Assembly (NCBI GenBank): GCA_023078555.1
Contig: CM041200.1
Location: 2,364,001-2,428,000 of the forward strand
Source of the DNA: Ulva prolifera
Lineage: Eukaryota; Chlorophyta; Ulvophyceae; Ulvales; Ulvaceae
DNA: 64,000 bases
Direction of reading: 5' to 3'
Positions 1 to 10,800 of the stretch are shown in pieces (the first letter of the stretch is position 1; the number at the start of each line of letters is the position of its first letter). Position numbers and translations under genes: made by a program. The notes below the pieces were generated by a model that was not told the origin of the DNA, ran no database searches, and worked only from the letters and a program-made list of their open reading frames with translations.

Positions 1-396
1 CTGAGTGAGCTGGCCTGCAGCACAGACTACGGATTCGAGGCTGGAGCCCTGCACCCGCAGGATCCTCGAGGGTACTGTGGCAAGCAGTGAATTGGCAGGG
101 CAATACATGGAACTTCTGGATGGACATGATCTGCACCGTGTGCACGCAAGCGGCCCGTATCCACGTCACCCTGACTACGGGAAACGACAAGCAGAAAAGT
201 GCGAGGGTAAAGCTTTACCCAGGCCCGGCACCCCGCTGCTGATCGGCATTCACCCCCACACTCTGCACACGGAGTGCGCACGCACACAACTGACCCACTG
301 GCTGGCTCAAAACCATGCCATTGCACATCACGGGTAGCATCACGAGGCACTCGGTACGCTACAATGCATGCCTGCGGAGAAGGTACGGCGGCGCAC

Positions 397-2048
397 CTCC
401 GCGGCGAGCCGGAGCGCGGCGGACACCGCGCCGCCGGAGGACACGCCGGCCATGATGCCCTCAACGCGCGCCAGTGCCCGCATGCACTCCTCTGCCTCGC
501 GCTGCGTGATGTCAATCACGCGGTCAACGCGGGCCGCGTCGAAGATGCTCGGCAGGTAGGCCGGCGGCCACCGGCGGATGCCCGGAATGGACGACTCGCT
601 CGCAGGCTGCAGCCCGACAATCTGCACCTCAGGGTTCTTGCCCTTCAAGAACCTGCACAGCTGCTCCCCCTTGTGCTGTGTGCATGCTGCCTGACATGCT
701 GCTCGTGCAGATGGCAAATCGCAGAGTGCGTGCACGTCGAGTGTGCAGGAGCCAGGCATTGCATCTGCGATGCCGTTACCCGCTGCCCGCTGGGCGGCCC
801 GTACAGCCGGGAGCTTTGTAGATGCACACAGCAAGCACATCTGTGTTGGTGTGTATCGTCCCTTCCATCCTCACAAAGCAGCAGATGCATGCAGGAGCGC
901 AGCCGGGCCCCCTGAAGCCATGGAGATGATGATTCAGCACAAAGGCTCCCAGCCCAAGGCTCCGCCTGAGTGGGGCAGCACTGCACACGCTGCCGTTGCA
1001 GCTTTGAAAAGCCATTCTGCAAGGCCATGCTGGGAGGCTCCTCCCGCGCAACTTCTTCACCCACACCCTCTCCAAGCTTGGGTGGGAACAGCCCCGCCCA
1101 GGCAGCCAGAACGCCGTGCACATGCATCACACACAGTGAGAAAGCACAGCACGCAGAGCACAGCACGCAGAGCACACCGCGATGCGCCCATGATGGTGCC
1201 GGTGGTGCCCATGGAGCTCACGAAGTGGGTGATGCGGCCGCCGGTCTGCTCCCAGAGCTCCGGGCCGGTCCCGTCGCTGTGGGCCGCGGGATTGTCAGGG
1301 TTGCTGAACTGGTCCAGCACAATGCCCTCGCCGGCAGCCTGCTGGCGCTGGGCCAGGTCCCGTGCAGCCTCCATGGCTCCAGGGGCGACCAGCGTGAGCT
1401 CCGCGCCGTACGCACGCATGGACGCGCGCCGCTCTTCGCTCATGTTTCTCGGCATGATCAGCCGCAACCGGTAGCCCTTCGTGGCGGCCGCCATGGCCAG
1501 AGCGATGCCTGCAGGTGGAGGGCACTGCAGGTGGGGCCCTGGTAGACACGCCAGGCTGCAGCTGCAAAGAGAGGGTGCAGCTGTGCGCTGTGGCTCAGGT
1601 CAAGGCTCAGATATGCATATACAGGCAGGTGGAAAGTATGTGGAGATGTGCCGTGCTTATGGTGATGTGTTGTGGGAGACCAGCTTGATGCACAGGCAAG
1701 TCATCGTCCTGCTACATGAGTGTTGATGTGAATAGTACCGGTGTTCCCGCTGGTGGCCTCTATAAGGGTGTCTCCTGGCTTTATTCTACCCGCGCGTTCG
1801 GCTCGCGTGATCATGGACAGAGCAGGCCTGTCCTTGACGGACCCGGCTGGGTTGTCACCTTCCAGCTTCAGCAGGATGGTGTTGTTCTTGCCCAGGTGAG
1901 TGCCCAGCCTTTGCATTCGCACGAGAGGGGTCTTTCCCACCAGCTCCTCGACTGTCGGGTAGTCAGACTGTGTGGCCATGACGTTAGTCTGCATCGCGCT
2001 CAAGATTGGAGCATCCGCAACACGCGATGGGCACGCACTGACAGGCAA
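397..2048 (-). CDS. cysM: CysM-type cysteine synthase (PLP enzyme), intron-containing; 3' end unresolved
   Basis: Predicted to make cysteine from O-acetylserine with sulfide or thiosulfate. Three exons read cleanly on the minus strand: 2048-1739, 1508-1178 and 652-397. Exon 1 carries TPLVRMQRLG and the PLP-lysine motif NPAGSVKDRP. The junction of exons 1 and 2 rebuilds SGNTGIALAMAAA, the PLP phosphate-binding loop. Exon 2 holds DQFSNPDNPAAHSDGTGPE and GTTGTIMGASR; exon 3 has SSIPGIRRWPP and GVSSGGAVSAALRLA. The SSIPGIRRWP stretch and the overall spacing match bacterial CysM (cysteine synthase B) better than plant CysK-type OAS-TLs; that is family knowledge, not a search. After a GT donor at 396, the last exon (expected to hold the C-terminal GDRYLSTG region) could not be placed with confidence within bases 1-340. 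Start chosen at the first in-frame Met; later Mets at about 1991 and 1976 are possible. Confidence 0.85.
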
Positions 2049-3812
2049 GCCAACACTTCAACGGCAGGTAGCGGAGCCACATTACAACTCAGACCCCACA
2101 TAATGTATGCAATATTCCAACGCGCACCATCCTTGTGGCGATGTGCTTGGGAGCCCGAGCCGGTGCTAGATGACTGGAGATTGCTCCCGTCGTCCGCCTG
2201 AGCGTCCCGCCGCTTTGCGCAGTGTTATTGACATCAGCCCGCACAGATTGGGTGCTTATGTAAATCGGTGTCGCTCTATGTGATCGTTCGACCGCCTGGG
2301 CTTGCCCCTTGCCCCGGTGACCCCACATCACCGTGCCAGATGCAGTGGACCTCTCTGTAACCGTCCAGGCCGACGAATATCTGCTGAATTACCCAGAACG
2401 GTCGACCGAGCCGTTCAGCCGCGTGGCCTTCGATGTTTTAGGCGACGATCGTGTCTAGGGCATGTGACGCGTCATGACGAAGTACTTCAAACCAACCAAT
2501 GTTGCAAAAACATGTTGCACGCCTGCCCGGTCGATACCACCTGGGCATGCAACTGCGATCCCAGGACATGTTTGCAAGTACGCGCACACGAGGTCCTTTG
2601 GAAAACGGCTCTAGGTGTACATTGCGGGCACGTCAATTCCATGCACGCACGGCCGTCACGCGGAGCGATTGGGTGCGGAACTTCAGGCCTTGGCCTGCAC
2701 TATCTCCACTGTGAACGCACGCGCACGGCTCGGGACCCATGCTCAGTAGACGCAAGTTTCTGTGCATGCCGCTCTCAACTGAACAACAACATCTAAACGT
2801 TCCCGGCATCTAGCGTCGGCAAACGACACACGCCTCTTGCTGCTATGCACGAGGTCTCAGTGATTGACCCAATTGCAGCGCTGGAGCACACATGGCATGA
2901 ACAATTCAGCAGTCTCTCATAAATAAGCGTAAATTGCATCTCTTGTTGCTAGCATAGCAGCGCACATCCACAGCGACCCAGATGGTGATAGCTCAGCCTA
3001 TAACGATGCCATTGCGCACTCTTGGACACCCCTACAGCGCTGTGGCATACGTTCTCAAGGGCTGAATATGTGCCAAGCAAAGTCTTCTTGGTCCGCAATG
3101 CTGAAGACAAATGAAGCTCGCGGATGCCTGGCGGAGGACCCAAGCGCAGGAAGGCGGTGGCCGCGCTGGCTCCACTGCCTGCGGAAGGATGCGGGGCCCG
3201 TGGCAGGGTCATCTTGCGCTCACTGCGAACAGACATAGGCACTGCTGTGATGATCGTGTAAGATCAAAGCGGCAACTGCAATCTCATAACGCCCAGGGGT
3301 GACGAAGCGCACTGTACGTTCTGAACGCATGCATCCAAACATGCACAACGCTGGCACGCATGGGCTCAAATGCATGAGCGCACTTCGAACAACATAATGC
3401 TCAGGGAAGGACACCACAGCAGGCTGTATGTGGCACAAGCAGCGCACGCTGCAGAGTCCCGCCCACAACCCCTCCGTTCCAGGAGGGCGTGGGTTCGATT
3501 CTGCGTGCGCTTTGGGGAATCGAAACGGCCGCACGTGACCACCTCGCTTAGCACAGGAGGAGGCCCCGTGAGTTGCGTACGGTCGTCTGAGGGGGGTCTC
3601 CAGGTGGTTTACCCCTTCGGCATATGTGGTCCCGTTCACTCGGAGTTGTCAGTGTCCAATAGGATACGGCTCGGTAAATTTAGATTTACTTTACTTTACA
3701 ACACAGTCATGCATGCAGTTACAGCACACGGTGGCAATACAAGACGAGCAAAACTCAGGGGCACTTCAATGCCAGGGGTGCACTCCCCCGTGGGGCCGCG
3801 ACCGCAAGCGTG
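2049..3812. other. Intergenic, no gene supported
   Basis: No exon chain could be built. Two items are noted elsewhere: a 43-codon reading frame at about 2328-2459 (plus) that looks protein-like but has neither a start codon nor an upstream exon, and a nested inverted-repeat structure at 3442-3510. The last few hundred bases are probably 3' UTR of the minus-strand DUF1499 gene. Confidence 0.5.
3442..3510 (+). repeat. Nested inverted repeat, tRNA-like only in outline
   Basis: The ends pair as GCGCACG (3442-3448) with CGTGCGC (3504-3510). An internal hairpin CCCTCC/GGAGGG lies at 3470-3487, and GGTTCGATTC at 3491-3500 resembles a tRNA T-loop. The T-stem does not pair and no D-arm is visible, so this is not called as a tRNA. 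Confidence 0.35.
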
Positions 3813-4557
3813 TCACTCCGTGGTGACACGTTCAATGCTGTACCCCAGCGGTGCTTCATCGCCAAAGGTATCCAGCGGGGACTCCAGGATGCCGAAGAAG
3901 CGCTTGCGGTTGCGCAGGATGTAGACCTCCTCCCAGCGCAGTGCGGCACGGAGCTGCTCGAATTCGTCCTGCAGCCTCCGTACTGGAAACAGACCCCCGC
4001 CCGAAACGCCCCGCAGCTCCACAACGTTGTCATCCCCTTGGAACAGAAACTCCAACACGTCCTTCTTCCCTCCCCGAAGACTGAACTCTGCTCTGAGGTA
4101 CAGTGAATCCTCTACGGTAACCTCTCCCCCAGAGTTTTCAACAGCTGTTCGCAATGCAGCCACTTTACCTGCCTGCATGGGCATGTGCGAATGCAGTTCC
4201 AGTCAATACAGACTCACAGTGTATGCACATGGCATACAGCGTGTGTTGACAGCCGTCAATGGGATGGTCCGAGAAGGCATGGACATTGTAGCCTCTCAGT
4301 GGCAGATACACACAGCACCTGTGTGAACTCAGGCATAGCATCAACGAGACACAGCGTCGTACCCGGACACCATCATATTCCCAAGGATTGACAAAATGTT
4401 TTGGTCTGTCATCGAATGAGCTGACGCATCCCTCGAGTCCGGCACAGCTCCCAAGTGTGCCATCCACCACACCCAAACATGTGGCACAGTCGTCCGCCTC
4501 AGCAGCAACAGCCGGAACACAAGTGATCAGAAGCTGCATAGACACTTCGATCGTCAT
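3813..4557 (-). CDS. DUF1499-domain protein, probably plastid or thylakoid lumen
   Basis: Two exons are clear on the minus strand: about 4557-4371 and 4168-3813, joined phase 1 so that PWEYDG runs into KVAALRTAVENSGG. The first exon has the family hallmark, a cysteine-rich stretch followed by CVSSFDDRPKHF; the second has the YLRAEF segment and ends in SIERVTTE. DUF1499 proteins occur in cyanobacteria and plastids and have no settled biochemical role. Just before the domain, the run LLITCVPAVAAEA looks like the end of a lumenal targeting peptide (A-x-A). The true start is uncertain. A clean donor (GGGG|TAAGTG) at about 5048 on the minus strand, behind a frame opening at 5284, may mark an upstream transit-peptide exon. 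I chose the nearest in-frame Met at 4557. Confidence 0.7.
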
Positions 4558-6109
4558 CAAAATGAATGAGAGATGCATAAGGTTTTGACCTCTTGACAGA
4601 ATGCTCGCGTCAGGCTGCAGCCGAGGAGATGATGAGCAGAGTGTGGGCCGCTCGATGAATCCGATGATGGTGCAATGCATGCTCAAAACGTTTGCTCACC
4701 TGTGGCGCGCACGACAACAAGCCGATACGTAGAAGAGCTCTGCGATCAACGCATGGGTGATCGTTAAGCGGGGTCCGTGTGACAGGTGTAGCTGTTTGTG
4801 CCTGGCGCATGACCATGTATGCTCGAACCGCCCTTGAACAGGTCTTATGCAGTTGATGCAAACGCCAAAAAAGACAAACCACCGAATGTTTGCTGGAATG
4901 TATCTGCTGCCGGCAAAGCGCTTCCCATGTGGCTCTGAACATATTCGCCATTTCGAACGCACCCGTGAAGGTCAGCCGACGACCGCCAACGTCAGGCCGC
5001 TGTGGCGAGGAGTGCGCACTGCCAGCCTGGTCCAGCCGTGCACTTACCCCGAAGGGCATCCGTGTTTCGCGGTGCCTGCATGAGGATGCACACCTTGGAG
5101 CACATCTAAAGTCTCTCTCGTTTCCTGCCCTGAACTGTTCCCTGCGACCAAGAGCCACATTCTCCTGCGAATGGTGTTGCCAACTAACTACACGAAATTT
5201 CGACACGTGACATCGTGCTCTGCGTAGGATTGCATGGATTCCCCATGGATGCAGAGGGTAGAGATGTTCCATCATGCACGCCACAAGATACCCAGGCGGA
5301 TCACATTGCCATTTTTGTAGGCAGGCCTGCGTCGATCGCTTGCAAGCTCAATTGGGGTACACGTGTCTATGTAGATAACTAGAGGACGCCCCAAGGCATG
5401 GCCGTGCTGCATTTGCTGCGGCGTGCGTCTGCTCAGTCAAATTGAAGGGTGCAGATGCCGGTAGGCCTGACTGAACTGTAGGAAATTGGCCTCTCAACTG
5501 GTGGCCAGGATTTATGTATATGTACGCTGCACCAGCATAGGCATGCGCGGAGGGAGGGGACACCTGCACAGGCTGTGGTACTCATGAGACTGCAGACTCC
5601 GGCGTTGCATCTACCTTGTCTCTGTTTCTGAACTCGCAAAGAATCTAGATGATTGTCATCATGGCAGGCCTGCGTGTCAATCTTTCAAATGCGCACCTGC
5701 ACCACCGTGTGCCCGTGTTATATGAATGTTTCAGCTATTATTTACTTTCACTGGGGGGACTATGATTAAGCTGCCTCCGTATACACATGCTCAGCAGGGC
5801 AGAAGCAAGCTGCTTCTGAAGCCACTTAGCAAGCTTTCTGCGCTTTTGAAGCAGTGGTTACAGGTGTCCAAAAGTGCGTGTGTGTGTGTGTGTGTGTGTG
5901 TGCAATGTCCACAGGTGTGGCGTCGCAAGACACGGAAAGCTGGTGTCGGGCAGACTCACTCCACAGCAGCTATGCGCACGCCAGCCTGCACAAATACAAA
6001 GGCAGATAGAAGAGGTTCTTACATTGTTGTGTAACAGTCTAGCGTGCTGCTAAGGGTTGCTTGTTAAGGGTGCACACTGTAACGGCGCTTCAGCTTTTGA
6101 TTCGAGATC
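4558..6109. other. Intergenic; possible 5' exon of the DUF1499 gene and a GT microsatellite
   Basis: The minus strand at about 5048-5284 is an open frame ending in a good splice donor and may be the first exon of the neighbouring DUF1499 gene. A GT dinucleotide run lies at 5878-5902. Nothing else is supported. Confidence 0.4.
5878..5902. repeat. (GT)n microsatellite
   Basis: About twelve uninterrupted GT units in intergenic DNA, upstream of the unknown plastid protein gene. Confidence 0.95.
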
Positions 6110-6852
6110 ATGGTGCGCACAGCGTCGCACATGCGGCAGATCAGTCGTCCCAAGGCGAATCTGCTCCATTCTACAAGGGCGTCTCGGGTAGTGGTACGGG
6201 CCAAGATGCTTTCCAAATCAGTTATTCCGGCGTTCATCGCCCGCAATGAGATGATGGACCAACTGGACCGATGGATCGAGATCGAGGTAAAAAACGAGGG
6301 GATAGCAAATTTTGGGGCGGCTTGCTCATTTGAGCAAGTGTTGCAAGATGACGATTTGTGGGGATTCAAAATTCACATGGAGCGGGTATGCAGCTTGTTC
6401 TTTCTAGACCTGCATGTCAACACCACTGCCAGCATTCAGTGAATGCTGGTCCCGATTGTATTGACTAGGGTTTCATAGATTGTTCCTGTACTGTGGATTC
6501 CCTGCAATTATTGCCGCAGTAAATTGCACCCTCTAGAACCATCCCATCAGACCCATCCCTGACCGCTGCAGTAATTTGTGTGCAGGAAGGAGAGAGAGTT
6601 GCAACAATCAAGCTCATCCTTGACAACGAAGTTGCTGTCAAGCACGCCTTTATTGGCCAGGATGAGCAGGGGATGCCAAAGCCTATGGGTGATGTGACTG
6701 AAGTAAAAGGGGCGCATTTAGAGATCTGGAAAGATTGCGAGAACGAAGTAGATGACGCGTTGCGTGCATCTATCAAGGGTCTTTGTCAATCCATCGGGGC
6801 AGCTATGAACCGATACTACTCTTTTGGTCATGTGTTTTCAGAGGAGATTTAA
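6110..6852 (+). CDS. Unknown plastid-targeted protein, two exons
   Basis: Exon 1 is 6110-6385 and exon 2 is 6586-6852, joined phase 0 (GAGCGG|GTATGC donor, TGTGCAG|GAAGGA acceptor), giving about 180 residues. The first 33 residues are basic, Ser/Arg-rich and acid-poor and end in VVVRA, typical of an algal chloroplast transit peptide. The mature part is well folded in composition, with NEMMDQLDRWIEIEV near its start, an acidic middle, and KGLCQSIGAAMNRYYSFG near the C-terminus. I do not recognise the family. It has no predicted membrane span, no repeats and no catalytic motif that I can name. The reading frame crosses the intron in sense, so I regard the gene as real. Confidence 0.7.
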
Positions 6853-7890
6853 GCAGAACGTTGAGCGTGCCATGCTGCTGCTGTCTGCGGCTGCAAACCT
6901 CATCCCCTTGGCACCAGAGAGGCTTCCGGGATAAAGTATGAGCATTTCGCTACAGAGGCACACTACCAGGTCCACAGAAAGTGTACTTTCCAGATACTAC
7001 ATAGACGCAGTACTGCTGTGAACAAGCCGTGGCAGCAGGCTGGTCCACGGTAAACTTTCTGTCAGTGGGGTACTAGTACTGCTGCTTCACCATCCTGGCA
7101 AACAGGCAGCCTATCCTCAGAATGCTACATCAAGGATGTGCACACGAGCTTGTCGCTCGCAATCGATCAGATAAGTTGCATGAAGCTTCTACCTATGATC
7201 ATTTAGTCGGTTTGAGTTCGAGATGTGGAAGCGTGTTGGCCTGTATAGAACTCGTCATCAGTCACATTCAATCGCTACGTAGCATCTGATATGGATGCAA
7301 ATAGTCGATATCACGTGCCAGATCATTATGGACCATACAGATTTTGCTATGTTATAAGTTTGAGCCGCTCCACGTGCAACCCATCGTGCAGACAGACTTC
7401 CGTGGCGAGAAGTGAACAACTATTCAAATTGGCTCAGCTGCTGCATGCTGTGCGAATTGATGCAGCTGACCGCGTCTCGACGATTTTTCTCGACAGCATT
7501 CAAGGAGACGCATGAGCTGTTCCAAGGTCGCTACGCTGGTGCTCTGCGTAGGAAAACGTTTCAGTCAGCTTGCACAACACAACATACATGGGCGCGGCCG
7601 GGTAAACCTGTGCATTGCTGATTGCGAACAACTGCGAGCAATTGACAAACGTTTGAATACTAAGAGTGTCCCCGCGATGGACTTCAGTGCATTGCACTCT
7701 CGCTTTGACTGCATTTTGCCACCGGCTCTTCCAGGCTCTGCAGTGCCGATCGCCGACGAAGTGCTTGCAAGCGAAATGAGTTGCTCTTGAACTCTCCACA
7801 CTGTGAAAGTTTTTGAAAGCATGCTCGCCAAAGGTACTGCCCCTTGCATGGAGCGACCCCGATCGGGGGCAGTGCCAGCTGCACTGCGAC
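6853..7890. other. Intergenic, nothing recognised
   Basis: 3' UTR of the preceding gene and 5' flank of the POC16/WDR90 gene. Short open frames here have no family signal. Confidence 0.4.
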
Positions 7891-10800
7891 ATGTTGAAGT
7901 ACGCAACAGTGCCTCAAGCTGACGCTGAAGATACTAGTGCACGTGTAGCCTGGCAGCATCCATATGTATCGGTGTTTAAGCTCTGTGAAGTGGATGACTG
8001 GAAGCATGTGAGCAAGGCTGGCAACGTCGTCAATGTCCTGGTGCGGCACTCTCCATGGGAAAAATGCTGCCCATGCAAAGCTTGCCACCCCCCAGGGAGC
8101 ACTTCTTTTGACACCATGTAAAACAAAAGTCGCGTGGCTGTCACAGGACAAAGCGATTGGGAAGCGTGTCTTCTGTATATCTGGTTCGGTCCCGGCTGCC
8201 AACTATGTTCAGCTGCCCAAGACCAAGGGCCCCATTCTGGGCTTGACTGGCCAGTTCCTATATCTGCAGGTGCGACTGCTGAAGATTTGGTGCTTTTATT
8301 TGTGTGTGTGTTGCATATTCTGTTGTGATCACTCAGCTTTTGTGCTTCCAGATTCAAGTGAAGCAGCAAAAAGACTGGGCTTTGCATATAGATGCGGTAG
8401 ATGTCACAGACAAAATTCATCGGATATCACTGAGCAACATTTACAAACCAGGCTCCGATCGGGTATGATTGCAACATACATCGTGCTTCTCTCTGCTTCG
8501 TAGCGCATGGGGACATGCACAGTAGATCATGCAGGTAACAGCAATGGGACAGCAGATCTACATGGGGCACGTGTCTGCCAAGTGGACTGTTCTCGCACTT
8601 GACATGACAGCTTTGCTGATGGCTGAGGGCCATTCACCATACAAAGCAGTTGCGAGGGTGCAGTTCTGTGCCAACATGCGAGTTCGTGGAGCATTCACGT
8701 CTCACCTGAAGTATGATCCTGCTGCTGTCCCTAAATCACCTCAGTCTTAGCCATTTGCACTACCGTGGCAGCAACGTGCAGTTATCATGTCATGCAGATA
8801 TTCTCTGGAAAACCTGCCTCGAGACATGCAGCTAAACCCCGCCTTGAACCATAGACACTACGACTTTACTTGGGTACCAGCAGAACCCCCAGATCAGCCT
8901 GATGCAGATGGCGATCACGCGAAAGCCAGCAATGATGCTCTGCCCCTTGTAAAATTCGGTAAAAGTGGCCGATCACCAGTGTGGGAAGGGCAGCCCTATG
9001 CCACCATGGATTTCCCCACGGAAACAGCAAGGCGTCGGTCCGCGTCCCCTGTCAGAGATTACACACGAGCCTACCCTGATCGGTGTGACCTCCTACATGA
9101 TCGATTGTGTCTGTTGTTACTGATTCCAAGTATCCGTCTGTCACCTCGTACCGGTGTGCCTCCCTGGCAGGCCGAAGATTGATGATATTCACAGTCATGC
9201 AGAGCGCCCAGCCCGCCAGCACCGCCCTCGCCTACACCGCCGTCCTGCCTTGATACAGGGCCATGCCTGGAACTGCAGAGCATCAATGGCTTCACAGGCG
9301 AGTACACACATGCGCTCACCTGGTCAGCGCACAATCGCCTGTTCTTCATTGCAGCGCGGAGCATTGTCTCCATGGACCCAAAGACGCTGCGACAGTGCTT
9401 CTTCCACGGGCACACGGAGAATGTGGTCGCTTTCGCTTTTTCAGGTAGGCCTTGTGAGCAGGTGCTTGGAGTTCTGAATCATGGGCACGCTGAGGTGGGT
9501 AATGCTTGATGAGCTCTGGGTCGGTGTGTAGGTGATGGCTTGACAATGGCATCTGCACAGGGTGGGAAGCAGGCAATGATACGCATCTGGGATGTGCCGT
9601 CGGGGAAGTGCCTTTGTGTCCTGTGCAACCATGCATCAGGCATGGTCGCCCTGGACGTATCACAGGACGGCTGCAGCCTGGTCGCAGTCGGTCTAGACTC
9701 ATTCAGCAAGCAGCTGATAGTTGTCTGGGATATCTCAAAGGTCCGTGAGAGCAAAAAGTCACCTGTGGTTGTGAAGAGCACAAGTGAGCACAACATCAAG
9801 AGAGTGAAGTTCTGTGTGTACGAGCCTGAGAAGTTCATGACGGCTGGAAGAGACTCCGTCAGGTTGTACCGCACCAAATGTGGCGCTCTGAGAGGGCTGT
9901 CCATACAGGTTTGCCCTACTCCTCGCTTGATTCTGAACATCGCTTCTCGAGCTCCTGTTTCGGTTGACGCCTGCATTGTCCCCAAAGTAGTTCAATCGAT
10001 GCCAGCAACGCTTTGGTAGCAATTGATGTATGCCTGACTGCGTAAGAATTCCAGCCGACCAGCAGGCCGGCAATGAAGTGATATGCCGCAATGGTGCTGG
10101 GTCCAGGTTTCAGAAGCCAGGCGGAAGCTCATGTGCCTCAATAAAGGCCACACCCCGTGTGTGGGCTTGGACATCTTTACCGATATTGCGTTCGAGTCGG
10201 GTCAGGCTGCTGTTGCGTTGGGGCAGGAGCGGCGAGTGTTTGTGGCTGCGGTGTCTGGCTCTGTATACCAAATCAACTACGACAAGCTGCACCTCGAGAC
10301 AGTGTATCAGCTTCACACTGGGGCCATCAATACTCTGGTTGTCAATGAGGGGTTTGCGATCACCGGCAGTGACGATAAGTATCTCCGTGTCTGGCCAATC
10401 GACTTTTCTGATTTCTTTTTGGAAGCTGAGCACGAGACACCGGTCACTGCTGTGGGCATGTCTCCCGACGGACTCGAGGTGTGCTCTTGTCTAACAATCG
10501 CATCCAAATGCACGGGTCATGACAGGCTCTGAGGTACCATGAAACAGTTGGGAACACTATGATGGAATGATTGATGCATGCAAACCAGCTGATCCAACAT
10601 TCATTGACCAGCAGTCGTGCTTACGCCAGGCGCTAATGAAGTCATGACTATGATCTCACTGTGCTGCAGCTGTGCGTCGGGACGGAGAACGGATCTGTTG
10701 GCCTGCTTGATATAGCAACCCACAAGTACTCCACGGTGCTGCGGTCACACACAGAATCAGTCAATGCTCTAGCGGTGGACGGGTCTGGGAAGCATCTGGT

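Noticed and set aside
1146-1175. CRISPR-like or satellite repeat
   Set aside because: Only two imperfect copies of a 15-base unit within an intron of the cysM gene.
3442-3510. tRNA gene
   Set aside because: Terminal pairing and a T-loop-like box exist, but the T-stem mismatches and there is no D-arm or 7-base anticodon loop.
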